In this document: in pieces, positions 46,884-57,474 of the stretch | Numbering within the stretch: position 1 is the first letter of the stretch | Layout of the letters: each line of letters begins with the position of its first letter | Origin: Cunninghamia lanceolata | Taxonomy: Eukaryota > Streptophyta > Pinopsida > Cupressales > Cupressaceae | Direction of reading: 5' to 3' | Length of the DNA stretch: 64,000 nt | Assembly (NCBI GenBank): GCA_027924645.1 | Contig: BSBN01000187.1 | Span: 10,620,001 to 10,684,000 of the forward strand | Translations under genes and position numbers: made by a program | The notes under the pieces: model-generated | Databases searched by the model: none | The model's input: the letters and a program-made list of their open reading frames with translations, nothing else | Told to the model about the DNA's origin: nothing

Positions 46884-48301
46884 CTACCTGGGCTGGACCC
46901 TGTTGTGCCTGTGCCTCTCCCTGTCCCTATGGCTGAGGTCCCTGCTGCTATGCCACCTACCGAGGTGGCAGCATCTATGCTTGCTGTGGTACCTACTATG
47001 TAACCTGTGATGGCACTGCTTGCTCAGTATAGGAAGGTCCCTCTCCACCCCTCCTCCTTTGTCTAGGCCAACCTCCATCGTCTCCAATGTCTCCCCCATC
47101 TCTACCACCACCCCGTCCTCCTCTTCCCCTCCTCCTCCTCCTCTAGCTAACCTAGACCTTGTCATCTGAGTCAGCCTCATCTATCTGAGGCATCAACACC
47201 CCAGGCCCTGAGTATCTTAGAAATGGGTGTGCAGTAAACCAATCCTCATAGTCCTGTGTCACCTCGGCATCTGCAATCCCCCTCCTCATGTCCCAAGTGA
47301 CATATGGTGTCTACCAAAACTTAGCCAGTGCCTCCTTATAAGATGCCATAGGTCCCCACCTGAGTCTCTTAGTGTGTGTCCTAGCAAACCGAGCCTGCCC
47401 CTGTGGCATGCCCTACCTCCTCCCAAACTGTCTCTGTATCTGGATGACTATCTACCTCTCCAGGATAAATCATGTCTGTCCTATCAACCACCATGACTGA
47501 TAGCAGTAAGGTATCTCACCTACCTCATCCTCCCATGGCTCACAGTCTAGATATGGCCGCCACTCGACCACATCTACTCCATCCAACACATGTCGCCAGT
47601 ACTCCAGCTTCCATAGCCTGTGTTGAGAAATCACTCCTGCATAGCCATAGCTATACTCCTCTCTGTCTACCAAACACACGGATTGGTCTCATGATCTCTA
47701 TGTCCTCCCATAGCCAAAACTGTAGCAACGACACACCTGCAGATAGGCTCGTGCTCCTGTGATATACCACCTGATGCATATCATGGTATAAGTGTGTAAG
47801 TACACAGACACCCCAAGCATACCGGGTGCCCTATGTAACCATCCTCTCCATGATCCTACCCCATCCAATGGGGAATCCATGCAATCTCTTGTCGGGGCAT
47901 ACCATGCCTCTGATCAGTCCTGCTACAATACCTAGGAAGTAGTTGTAACAGTCATAGATATCCTGCAATGAGATAACCTGCCTGACCAACTCAGGGTCAT
48001 CAAACACTCGCCTGTACTCAGTGAGTCCCGCGTCTCTCTATGGATCGTACTCCACCAACTCACCCTGAATAGGCAAGTGAAGAATCCTGTAAACATCCTC
48101 CAATGTGACGGTCATCTCACCAGTAGGGAGGTGGAAAGTCCCATCCTCACTGTGGAATCTCTCCACTGCAGCAGTCAGCAAACCATGGTTCACCTGAACC
48201 TCAGGCATGAAGCATACATAATCAAGTCCCATCACGCCAAGTGCCTCCCTAACTATCTCTGTCAGCATATGTCTCTGCAACATCAGCATAGGGAACTGCA
48301 C
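46884..48301 (-). pseudogene. Antisense ORF with plant-mobile-domain-like protein
   Basis: The minus strand reads QRHMLTEIVREALG, VNHGLLTAAVERFHSEDGTF, HLPTGEMTVTLEDVYRILHL, PIQGELVEYDP, ISLQDIYDCYNYFLGIVAGL, then WRPYLDCEPWEDEVGEIPYC, LIGQT, and FGRR and GMPQGQAR. HLPxGEMTxTLEDVxxLLxLPI...G is the signature of the plant mobile domain (aminotransferase-like/MAIL1 family). Frameshifts and TAG stops break it, and a Gly/Glu-rich tail (47095-47150) follows. Extra ORFs, some antisense, are known in Tat elements. It may derive from a captured gene or DNA transposon. Confidence 0.8.
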
Positions 48302-48559
48302 CCTAGACTAAAGCGTATCTCGTATATCCTCTTGCAGGCACACAAAGCAAGGCATCAACCTAAGGCTGCAAGTACCATACTCAACATATCTATAGAAACA
48401 TATCAACTAACTTAGCATTTCAAAATTGATCAAAATAGCAAACTACATCTCTTGACCAGATTCCTACAATCTCGGAGATAACTTATCAATTGACATGTCA
48501 AACAGGACACCAATCAAGTCAATTTCACTAAGTAAACTGCCTATCTATAGCATATGCAC

Positions 48560-48830
48560 CATAACAACTGGTAAATATGCCGTTTCTTAATGAAAGCGCC
48601 ATTTCTGAACACATACGCCACTTCTGGCAAAAACGCTGCAAAAACACATGCATGTGCCGTCGTATGCTATATATGCGCTGCTTTAACGCATGCGCCGCTT
48701 CATTATGCATGCACCGTCCTATCTTATGCATGCACCGATTTCACAAAAGCGCCATCCTATATCATGTATGTGCCACAGAATTACCTATGCATAGTTTCAC
48801 ATGGCATATGCGCCACTCTGCATTCTAGTG
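48560..48830 (-). repeat. GCGCAT-type repeats, opposite direction
   Basis: Units such as atgcgccgc, acgcatgcgcc, atgcaccg and aagcgccat recur every 20-30 bases. On the minus strand they read as the same GCGCAT-type motif as the sense leader (35080-35320, 36450-36640) and lie just upstream of the antisense ORF. Confidence 0.6.
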
Positions 48831-49373
48831 CATTTAGCTATCCTAATTTTCTCCTAGCATTTATTACTACCAAACTTGACCCTAGGATAAATTTTTTAGG
48901 ATACATACTGGGGGTCCTGCCTCTGCTGGCTGGGCGAATCGACGGATGTGCTCGAATCGATGCTCCTCGCGTCGAATGTCCATCCTCATGCCGACTGCTC
49001 TATGCTCTATGCTGCTCTAGGATTTCCAAAGCAAATCAAACCAAGACAAGTGTGCAAATAAATTGTCTTGTGGACATAGCTCCTATTTATAACATGCAAA
49101 CCCTAATCTGGCTAGGTGGTGATTACGACTATTTCCCGCACCTGTTTCTTCAGTTTTCTTCCCGTTTCTCTGAAACGCATCCTGTTTTCTTCAAACCTAA
49201 CCAAGTCTACCCTTTGTCTTCATGAGATTGTTTGTCTCACACCTTCTGCCTTCTTCTCATCCAATCTCTTGAGGGGGCATCCTGTCATCATAACCTGTAC
49301 TAGGGGCAAACTGGGGCATGTATCATTATCAGACTACTTATTCTTTGAAGCAACACCGTAAACTACATTGCAT

Positions 49374-49388
49374 CAAAGAGAGGCAAAA
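49374..49388 (+). promoter_or_regulatory. Polypurine tract of the Tat element
   Basis: aaagagaggcaaaa directly precedes the 3' LTR start TGTATATGCC. Confidence 0.85.
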
Positions 49389-50516
49389 TGTATATGCCTA
49401 AAAATGACACGATTCGGTCTAGATAAATACTCTTAATATTTATTCCCCTTTAATTCCTTTATCAATAAATAAATAACCAAGTTTATTTATTTGATTCATA
49501 TTCTTCCAACAATTAAATAAAATCCTTTTTTTAATTAAATTCTTCCAAATAATTAAATAATTCCTAATTATTTAATTAAATCAAATTTATTTGAATCCTC
49601 TCAATCTCCAAAAATAAAATACAATCAAATATTTTATTTATTCTTCCAAAATCATGCACAACAATTAAATAAATTTATTTATTTAATTTACTTTCTTATC
49701 TTCTAAATTAAATAATTCCAATTATTTAATTGCTTTCTTCCAATAATATCTTCTCTAAATTTAAATAAATCAAATATTTATTTAAATTGATTTTTCTTCT
49801 AAATTGAGTTATCTCTAAATATAATTCAAGCTTTGTTGCACATGCAATTAAATATTCCTAATATTTAATAAAGCAAAATATCTTCTTATTCTCATGCAAA
49901 TCCCTTCTTCTTGTTTTAAATCACTTAACTAATTATTATATTCTTTTAAATGCTTTAACTCATTCTTCTATTCTTGAGAACTCCTCTCATGCAAAAGAAA
50001 GCAAGACACATGTCTTTTTCTTATTCGTTGCACGTTCCTCAACTGTTCTCAACCATTGATCTTCTCATTCTCTCTATACCATTGATCTCTTCTTTCTCAA
50101 ATCTATAAATTGAACCTCATTCTCCCATTCATTCATCCAAGCTTTAAGTATTGTTACTCTACAGGAATTACAGTGCACCTTTGGCATCAATTCCTTCATT
50201 GCTTGTGATCACATTCGCTACTACGTACTACGCACTACTACCATCGTTGTGAAGCTCCTCTTCATTGCGGTATTATCACTGCCATTCCTAATTGACATTC
50301 TTGAAGCATAGCAAGGAAGGCACTCTCTGAGGGCCTTATTTCATACATGCAATAATGATTGTGATAGGCAATCAATGGAAGCTATGATCTAAGGAGGTTT
50401 GCTTTGTTGTTTGTTCATTGTTATTGAATTTCCTTAGTTCACTATTTCATTGAAGTTTTGGGTAACTTGATATTGATTATTATTGTTTATTCATTTGATC
50501 CAATTTTCCCTTAACA
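49389..50516 (+). repeat. 3' LTR of the Tat element
   Basis: This is a direct repeat of 33846-34996. The downstream flank returns at once to the coding frame of the older Tat-like element. Confidence 0.95.
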
Positions 50517-52574
50517 ATTTCAAAGAGCAATATCCTATATCAGCTGTATAATTAATTCCAACAACTTTTAAAGGTACTTTGATTCCTTATTGATTTACAC
50601 CACATCCATTACCTACATAGTCATGATTTTTGTACAATATTTGAAATCCATGACCATAGAGAGAATCCATTTCTTTAGAAGATGGTGAAGCCTCATAGGT
50701 CTCATAATTTGTAGTATAAGTGAGAGTATTGTCTTTGTTTTCTACCGAGGAAGATTTGGTTTTCTTAGGTGTTTCCAAAGTTTGCTTAGATGGGATTGAT
50801 GCGACTTTTGATGTGTCAGGGTTGTTAAGTTTATATTCCCCCATGCTGCAAGGATTAAAATCTAATGAGCCCCAATCATCACAAAAAAGTGCATTTGATG
50901 GTATAGAGTCTTGTACAACCTTATCCATGGCAAGAGGCATTGATGAATCAACTCGTAAATTGTTTAAACTCATATGATTGTAAACTTGTTTTTGCATTTC
51001 AATATGTAAACAATTATCCAATTCAGGATCAATGTGTATGGTGTGAAGCTTGTCTTGATAAATAAACTTTATTGATCCATGAAGGGTAGATGGAACTGCC
51101 CCCATGACATAATCCAAGGTCTACCAAGAATCATATTATATGAAAGCGAAACTGAGTATGACATGAAAAAGGTAGGTAAAGTTACAGGATCGACCTTTAC
51201 AGATAAGGTTATAGTACCTACAGATTGGCTACTTTTATTATCAAAACCATGAATGTTAAGTTTATCAGGTTTGATTTTTGATGTGTCAGTCTTTATTTTG
51301 TGTAGTAAGTCCATGCCACAAACATCGAGAGCCTATCCATTGTTTATCATAACTCGCTTTACCAACTTTGTATCTATCGTGACAAATATTATAAGCCGGT
51401 CATATTGGTTTTGAACTTCAATTGACGGTAATTCATGTGATTGAAAGAGAATATCTATTTTTGTTGCATGCATACTATGTAATACAGCTGCTACATCATT
51501 AGGCTTAGCAGTAGGTGGTACAATAACCTTTTCTAAAGCTTCTTGGAGCATTCCATGGTATGTATGTGATATTTATATTAAATCCCAAAGAGAGATCTTA
51601 GCCAGAGTAGCATGAAGCTATTTGACAAGATCATATTCTTGACCACTTTTATGAGTAAGACAAGGTGGCAGAGGGAGCATAGGTTGAGAACATGGAAGAG
51701 AGACATGCACATGAGTTGCTTGCTTACTTTGCTTGTTATTATGGGTGTTGTACGTGTGAGCAATCATGGGATGTTGTGACACATTTTGAACACCTTGATT
51801 TATTTGAGTAATTTATCTTGCATAGTTGAAGATGTAATCAAGAGGTCTAGGTGGTCTTCGACCTCCTTAAATTGTAATCACTAGTTTTAAGCAAGAAGAT
51901 GCACTAGGTGCCCCTCACACGATCATCTTAGGAACATTGCTACAAAGTCTATTAATGAATATTGAATTAACATTGCTTTCATCTTTATTATACCCAACAT
52001 CTATCCCTAAAGGATTTAATGTGAGAGACCTTTTCTCATCCACTAATGCTACAGCTTGGCTAGAGAGAGCATTGGAATGAATGAAAGGTAAGGTACTGGT
52101 AGGAAGGTTAGGTGTTGTATCATTAATAGAGCTATATGTAGTCTTCTCATCTAAGGTTCTTAGACATTCAACTATAGAAGAAGTAGGATAACTTATGGAA
52201 CCATCATCAAAATTATCATCATCATCATCATCATCATCATCATATGTTTTAGCTATTAATTCCAAAGCATTAAGAGAAATTTCACACTCATCATTCTCAA
52301 TGTGTTTTGTTAAATCTTCTACTACCCAAGGGTATGTATTCATGAGAGATGTGAAGTTATCAAAATCAGATACATAGTATTTGTCAAGGATTTTAAATAA
52401 AGAGCATTTAAATATATCCTTGTGATACTTAGCTCGTAAATAAGTGAGAACATGAGGATTCATATTAAGAAATTTGTAGAAATTCTCAAAGTTTTTGATA
52501 TATGCATGTAAAGATACCAAGGAGCGATATAATGAAAATTCCATAATGAAATGTCTTGTAACATCAATGTCCAA
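50517..52574 (-). pseudogene. Gag/protease ORF of the older Tat-like element
   Basis: Reading leftward from 52574: an unrecognised N-terminal region (SLYRSLVSLHAYIKNFENFY; an Asp9 run from a GAT repeat), then EYDLVK, LHATLAKISLWDL and MLQEALEKV, then retropepsin: VMINNG*ALDVCGMDLLHKI, where family members have DGGSALNVC, so the catalytic Asp is Asn and the Ser is a stop. A frameshift at MILGRPW (about 51117) leads to LDYVMGAVPSTLHGSIKFIY and, at the left end, LKVVGINYTADIGYC. The frame is cut at 50516 by the plus-strand Tat LTR. No pol is found on the far side. Confidence 0.8.
52214..52243. repeat. (ATC)n microsatellite
   Basis: About ten atc units, read as an Asp run on the minus strand within the gag-like ORF. 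Confidence 0.95.
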
Positions 52575-53625
52575 TAAGATCTAGTAATACAAGACCTGTA
52601 AAGTTTTATGTTACTTGATACACCCTAGGTGTGTGACTATTTCACTCCTAAGCACTTGTTTGAAGGAAAGGGCTAAAAGGACACACCAAATTCACAACAG
52701 ACACAATAGATGGGAGAAATAAAGTACAACATAGCAAGGCCCAATTGATGATTGTATGTTTTTAGATTGAATGCAATAAAACCACACAAAATATGCTTGT
52801 TTGTGTACCTAAAATGTTCACTTTTATCAACTTTTTCCATAATTTTTCAATGCAAATGAGTGAAAGAAGAGGTATTGTGAAGAATTTTAAGAGGAGTAGT
52901 GAATAATATGTCTAAGAATAGCCAAATTATGCAACAATATCCTTCACAACATGCCTTTGATGCAATTCTAGAGTGATGACAAGTCAAAACCTAGTGAAAA
53001 TACACCTAAAATATGTAATTTTTCACCAATTTTCAATGTAAATGCTAATAGAAAGGATGTTGTAAGGAATTGGAGGAGGGGAAGAAGATAATAAACCTAA
53101 TATCAGTCAAATGATACAGCAAAATCCCTCACAACATGCTTTTAATGCAATTCTAGAGAGACGATAAGGCCAAATCTAGTGAAAATGCAAGGTTTTCAAA
53201 CCCTAGACATGAAATTTTGCAAGAATGAGCCTATGATGCAACAATACAATTGTAAATCAGTCTTAAATGAGTTTTTTAAAGGGGTAGTAAAATCTGAAAC
53301 AAGAGTTTGACTACAAACCCTAGCTAATGCAAAACTAGGTTTTTATGAACAATGCACAATTTCAAGCAATTTTTGATAATTTTAAGTATGAAAATGCAAT
53401 GCATATGAATACTAAATAATGAATTTATGTAATTGAAATCATATATAATGAAAATAACAGAAATTAAATGTCAATTAATTCAAAACATGCTAAAATGCAA
53501 GCCTAAGATGCCGATTTTTTCAAAATTTTCAATTTTTTTGTAATTTTTCAAATGTAATAAGATAAATGGCTACAAATCTATCACACAACACTTAGAAAGG
53601 TGCAAAAATAATGGGTCCACAAAAA
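52575..53625. other. Leader of the older Tat-like element
   Basis: No ORF is supported. The minus strand after the 5' LTR reads tttttgtggaccc; I could not identify a convincing PBS. An approximately 130 bp segment recurs in degenerate form near 52865-53000 and 53040-53180 (gaatt(t/g)...gaggagtag/gaggggaag...ttcacaacatgc). Confidence 0.45.
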
Positions 53626-55001
53626 ATTTTAGGAGGAAAAGGGGGATGTTGTGAATATGGTTGATTTGGTTTAGATCCTGCCTTCTCATCAAACATTCAA
53701 GGACATATCAATCGAGTTGAATATCTACTAAGTGAGAGCATTCACCTAATAGGTTGGGCTGTCACTTGGAATGATGTGGAAGCTTAGATGTTATAAAACA
53801 ATATCTCAATTTAATGCTCAAGTGCTCTTAAAACCCTAAATAAGAAAAACAATAAGCAAATTGATGAATTACGACAAATCCTTTCAGACTAAGGTGAAGG
53901 ACAAAGATTTTTAACTCACTATTTTTCAAAGTTCAGAGTACAGAATAGTCAGGGACATTGGCAATAGCACCTCTATCCATGGTACTATTTTTTTCATGGA
54001 ATCTAGATCTCTTTCTGACACTGATATTCACTGTATCTTTTGTTTCTGCTCTAAAAAATGTGGTAGTACACTGGTAGAAGCGCCTAAGTCTAATGCCAGA
54101 TAATCTTCAAGGTGTCAAAAGCTCTTCAGATGTTGATTACCACTATTTAGTCTATTTCTATATCTACTATTCTGGAGGATACTGGTGGGAGCACCTGTCT
54201 GCTGAAATGTTGAACTCCGTCTTCTTTCTTTTGGATCATGAATCCTTGTTGTCTGCAACCTCCTTTTGCAACTTAACTCTGTGGAATTCAGTACTTGTAA
54301 CCTGCAATCACAAAAGAGTGTGGGAGGGGGTTGTGGTGTTTAGAGGCTTGCCTCGGTCAAGCCCCAGAGAGACATTCAAGTCTTTCAAACACATTTTTAG
54401 ATGAGAGTGTGTATCTCGATGGGATTGAGGCAAAAATCCAAATGATAAATGATCAAAAAACACAATAGACATCACCTTGAAGTGCAGATCTCATGGAAGG
54501 AAGAAGCTCTTCATGCCATGAGGAAATGGAGTCAAATATGTAATGACAAACATAATAACAATAAAATACTGCTCTACAACACAATGAATGCCTTGAATCA
54601 CTTTCACATAAAGTCACAAGTTCACAATGTCCATCTCTAGTTTGCAAATGAAAACCTAAACATGTTTATATTTACAACTACAAATATTCCTGCTAAGAAT
54701 TTCATAATTCAAACTTGAGATGTCGACATAGGACCCAAATAACAGTCATAAAACCAACATTTAAATTTAGAGTAGACCCAAAATAGAGGAGGACTAGGCC
54801 ACTAGCACCCAAGTCCACCCTCTCATTTTTATTCAAGGATCATCAAAATAGCACCCCCTAGGTCCTATTTGCCATAAGACTTCATGGTTTTCTCATCACA
54901 ATTCAAAATTAACATGCAAGATGCTCTAAATGCATTCTAAGGATCTGGGAGCTAAACCTTAAGAGGGAAAAGCCCCCAAGGGGACATTTTCTGACATAAC
55001 A
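53626..55001 (-). repeat. 5' LTR of the older Tat-like element
   Basis: Full-length partner of 15328-15339/30592-31952. The right end is ctgacataaca, followed by gatca (55002-55006). Confidence 0.88.
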
Positions 55002-55006
55002 GATCA

Positions 55007-55721
55007 ATATAAAATAAAGACAAGTTTTATATTTGTGAGATGTTTGGGTGTGTGTGTACACCTAAAAGAAAAAAAAATTTATGTGTCTACAAGTGTGAAT
55101 GAGAAGAAAAATACATCAAGTGATCAGGCGTGATCAGAGAAGTGAAATTGAAGTGTACAAAGAGTATAAATTAAAGATCTTGTGTCCATTCAGTTTATGT
55201 AATTCCTGAATGTTCTTTACTACTATTTTAGTTTGCTAGGTTGTAGCTCAGTTTGTGTGGGAGGTTTGAGCCTATTGTTGGGTTGGAGCTTAGTTTCTAT
55301 GGGAGGTTGGAGCCCCAGATCAGTTGGAGCCTATTGTTGGGTTGATGCTCAATTTGTTTTGAGATTGAAGTCTCTGGTAGGTTGGAGCCTACAGATTTGT
55401 AAAAAGGATTGCAATCCTTCTCAGGTTGAAATTCTTGTGGGTTGGAGCCTACAAAATATTGTAATTCACTATTTTATTTTTGTGAGGCTAGATTTGGACA
55501 ATAGATCCACGTAGCTTGCTCACTATTGTTTTTCCCATCTTGGGTTTCCACGTAAATATGGTGTTATGGTCTCTTGTGTGGATGTGTGACTTTGTTTATG
55601 CTTGAATAGTTCTTTCATATTTTGATTGATGCAGTAGAGATCTTGTTGTTACAGTAGAATTGTTTTAAAAAGTGGCATATACTAATTCACCCCCCTCTCA
55701 GTATATTAGTGTGTTCTAGCA
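55007..55721 (+). repeat. Copia 5' LTR, right portion
   Basis: Continuation of the LTR started at 14216. It contains degenerate ggttggagccta repeats (55230-55460). It ends ttcacccccctctcagta...tctagca, sharing the C-run signature of Copia U5 ends. The PBS follows directly. Confidence 0.75.
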
Positions 55722-55722
55722 A

Positions 55723-55734
55723 TTGGTATCAGAG
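55723..55734 (+). other. Primer binding site, tRNA-iMet type
   Basis: TTGGTATCAGAG lies one base after the LTR end tctagca at 55721. Confidence 0.95.
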
Positions 55735-55787
55735 AAAGGTTCCTTGGTGTAGCCTAACAAGTGGAGGTAGTTCTTGGACAAGAACAC

Positions 55788-56855
55788 ATGACTGGTTAGG
55801 AAGGATCCACTTCTAACAGAGTGCCTCTATTTAATGGATCTAACTACACCTTCTAGAGTATAAGGATGAAATCCTATCTAACTTCTCTAGGGTATGATGT
55901 TTGGAGATCTGTGATGAGAAATGCAAGAAAAGACACATCAAAAGAGGAAGCTGCATTCAAAACAACAAAGAAAGAAGAAACCCTATTAATGGCTATGGAA
56001 ATCTTGGACAACCCAAGCAACACTGCTATTAAAAGATGACATGACAATCATTGATGAAGAAGAATGTGAAGTTGATCTTGAAGGTGAACTGATCTCTGCT
56101 CATGAAGACTTGGATCTAGCAAGGAAAGAAAATGAAGAACAAAAGGCCATGATGATAGAATCGAAGGAGATGATTGTTAAATTGAAGATTCAAGTTGAAG
56201 AATGAAAAAGAATCACAAACATGGTGAACATTGCTTTCAAATCCAAATCAGATGAGTGTTTAAAACTTGAGGAAGAAATTGTTTCATTGAGAAAGGAAGT
56301 TGAAAATGTAACTCATCAGTTGAGTAAGAATATCAAGTTTGGAAAGAGCTCTGAAATTTTGGATGAAATGATAAACATTCAGAGACCTCTATTCATTAAG
56401 TTAAGTTTGGGATATGATGAAGAAGTCACACTATCTTCTGTTTCGACAAAGAAGACTGACCCAGAGAAGACATTGTTAAATGAATAAATCCCAATGAAGA
56501 AGGATAGTACAAAAATTGAAGAAATTGATTTCATCCCTATCATCTCTCAAAGAAGAAAATTTAGAAGGGTAACACCTACAAGACAAACTTTCATGAACAT
56601 GTTCAATTATGCTTTCTCTATCTATTGTTTAAGTTGCAATCAGTATGGTCACAAAGCCATTGAGTGCAGATCAAGAATGAGGAGAAGCAATTTTGTAAGT
56701 AGAAATTATTTTACCCCTTTGTTTGATTTCAACATAATATGTCATATTTGCAACAATTTTGGGCACATAGCAAGGTTTTGTAGAAGTGGCTTGGCAAAGT
56801 CAAAATCTCAAATGATTGATTTTGATAACCAAGAAAAGAGGATAGACATTTCTTA
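55788..56855 (+). pseudogene. gag: Copia Gag with internal deletion
   Basis: From ATG 55788: NRVPLFNGSNYTF, SIRMKSYLTSLGYDVW, the start of the UBN2 capsid domain. Near 56035 the frame changes and the reading jumps to MTIIDEEECEVDLEGELISA, so most of the capsid domain is missing. A coiled coil follows (56100-56450), then two knuckles, CLSCNQYGHKAIEC (56629-56670) and CHICNNFGHIARFC (56742-56783). Stops include TAG, TGA and TAA. The coiled coil plus tandem knuckles match ORF1 of the pol-less elements, suggesting a related Copia lineage. Confidence 0.85.
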
Positions 56856-56919
56856 AAATCAAAAGTCAGATTAGAAGAAGGATTGGAGAATCAAGAACAA
56901 TCATGAAGGTGAAAACTTA

Positions 56920-57124
56920 ATGATTGTCCAAACTACATGTCATGTACAAGGACAAGTAAATCCTTGGGTTAAAGACAATGGTTGCTCAAGTCACATGACA
57001 GGAGATAAGAGTAAGTTTATTTGGATTGATAAATGGAATGGTGGATCAATCAAGTTCAGAGATAACACATCTACAAAAATATGTGGCAAAGGCACAATAA
57101 GTATTGATGGAAAGAATATGACTA
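56920..57124 (+). pseudogene. Copia protease start, cut by an LTR
   Basis: WVKDNGCSSHMTGDKSKF and GGSIKFRDNTSTKICGKGTI match the Copia protease pattern W.(V/L)DSGCS.HMTGD...F...G.(V/I).FGD....I.GKG.I. The catalytic D-S-G reads D-N-G. The frame ends at 57124, where the minus-strand LTR begins. Confidence 0.9.
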
Positions 57125-57474
57125 TGTTGAACACCCAAGATACTGAAAAAAGGGGGGTGAATCAGTATTCTATTAAAATGTTTACTTGTTAAAATAGTAA
57201 TCCATTTATCGCATGCAATAATCAAGTAGATTAAACATAGAAGAAATAACCACAATCAATCACACATGAACACTAGGATTTTTATGTGGAAAACCCAAAA
57301 CTGGGAAAAACCACAATGAGTGTTAGCTCACAATATATTATGTAGGAACAATACCTAATTACAAGAAGGCTCACTGTCCAGGGCTCACTGCCCAAGGAAA
57401 TTCTTACTACAAGAAAGGCTCACTACCTAGAGAAGTAAAGAAGACAAAAGAATGGTGCACTACCAGGTTGAACT
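57125..57474 (-). repeat. Truncated LTR of a Copia-like element (first copy)
   Basis: It starts TGTTGAACACCC and is homologous to the first 350 bases of 57475-58989 (ggggggtgaatcag, lacatgaacac-type and ggctcactgcc motifs). It stops at ttgaact (57474), exactly where the second copy starts, so the remainder is probably displaced beyond 64000. Confidence 0.85.

Larger units (their letters stand above)
33846..50516 (+). mobile_element. Tat-lineage Ty3/gypsy element (16.7 kb), plus strand
   Basis: 5' LTR 33846-34996, PBS 35001-35019, long leader, gag, protease, RT, RNase H, a second (archaeal-type) RNase H, integrase, a 5 kb 3' region with an antisense ORF, polypurine tract 49374-49388 and 3' LTR 49389-50516. 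The second RNase H and the long 3' region mark the Tat lineage. LTR copies differ at about 6 of the first 100 aligned bases. All ORFs are broken. No clean target duplication is found (gttta on the left, atttc on the right). Confidence 0.92.
15328..55001 (-). mobile_element. Tat-like Ty3/gypsy element, minus strand, with nested insertions
   Basis: Two LTRs of about 1373 and 1376 bp (15328-15339 joined to 30592-31952; 53626-55001) flank a minus-strand gag/protease reading frame (50517-52574). The polypurine tract lies next to the left LTR (31953-31968), so the left LTR is the 3' one. Target duplication is aatca/gatca (4 of 5). The 3' LTR is split by the large-LTR element, and the coding region is split at 50516/50517 by the plus-strand Tat element. 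No RT or integrase of its own is visible. About 9 differences in 107 aligned LTR bases make it the oldest of the nested pairs here. Confidence 0.7.
14216..57124 (+). mobile_element. Copia element (5' part), split by a 39.7 kb nest
   Basis: The element starts with TGTTGGAAGT at 14216. Its 5' LTR runs to 15327, is interrupted by the stack 15328-55001, and resumes at 55007-55721 (about 1827 bp in all). A tRNA-iMet PBS, gag and the start of protease follow. At 57125 a minus-strand LTR cuts the protease, so integrase, RT and the 3' LTR lie beyond 64000 or are lost. The join is supported by a near-identical 5-base duplication at the two break points (aatca 15323-15327, gatca 55002-55006) and by orientation. 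It entered the minus-strand Ty3/gypsy gag at 14215/14216. Confidence 0.7.

Noticed and set aside
55233..55514. ORF with repeated VGWSL-like peptides
   Set aside because: It is explained by degenerate ggttggagccta repeats inside the Copia LTR.
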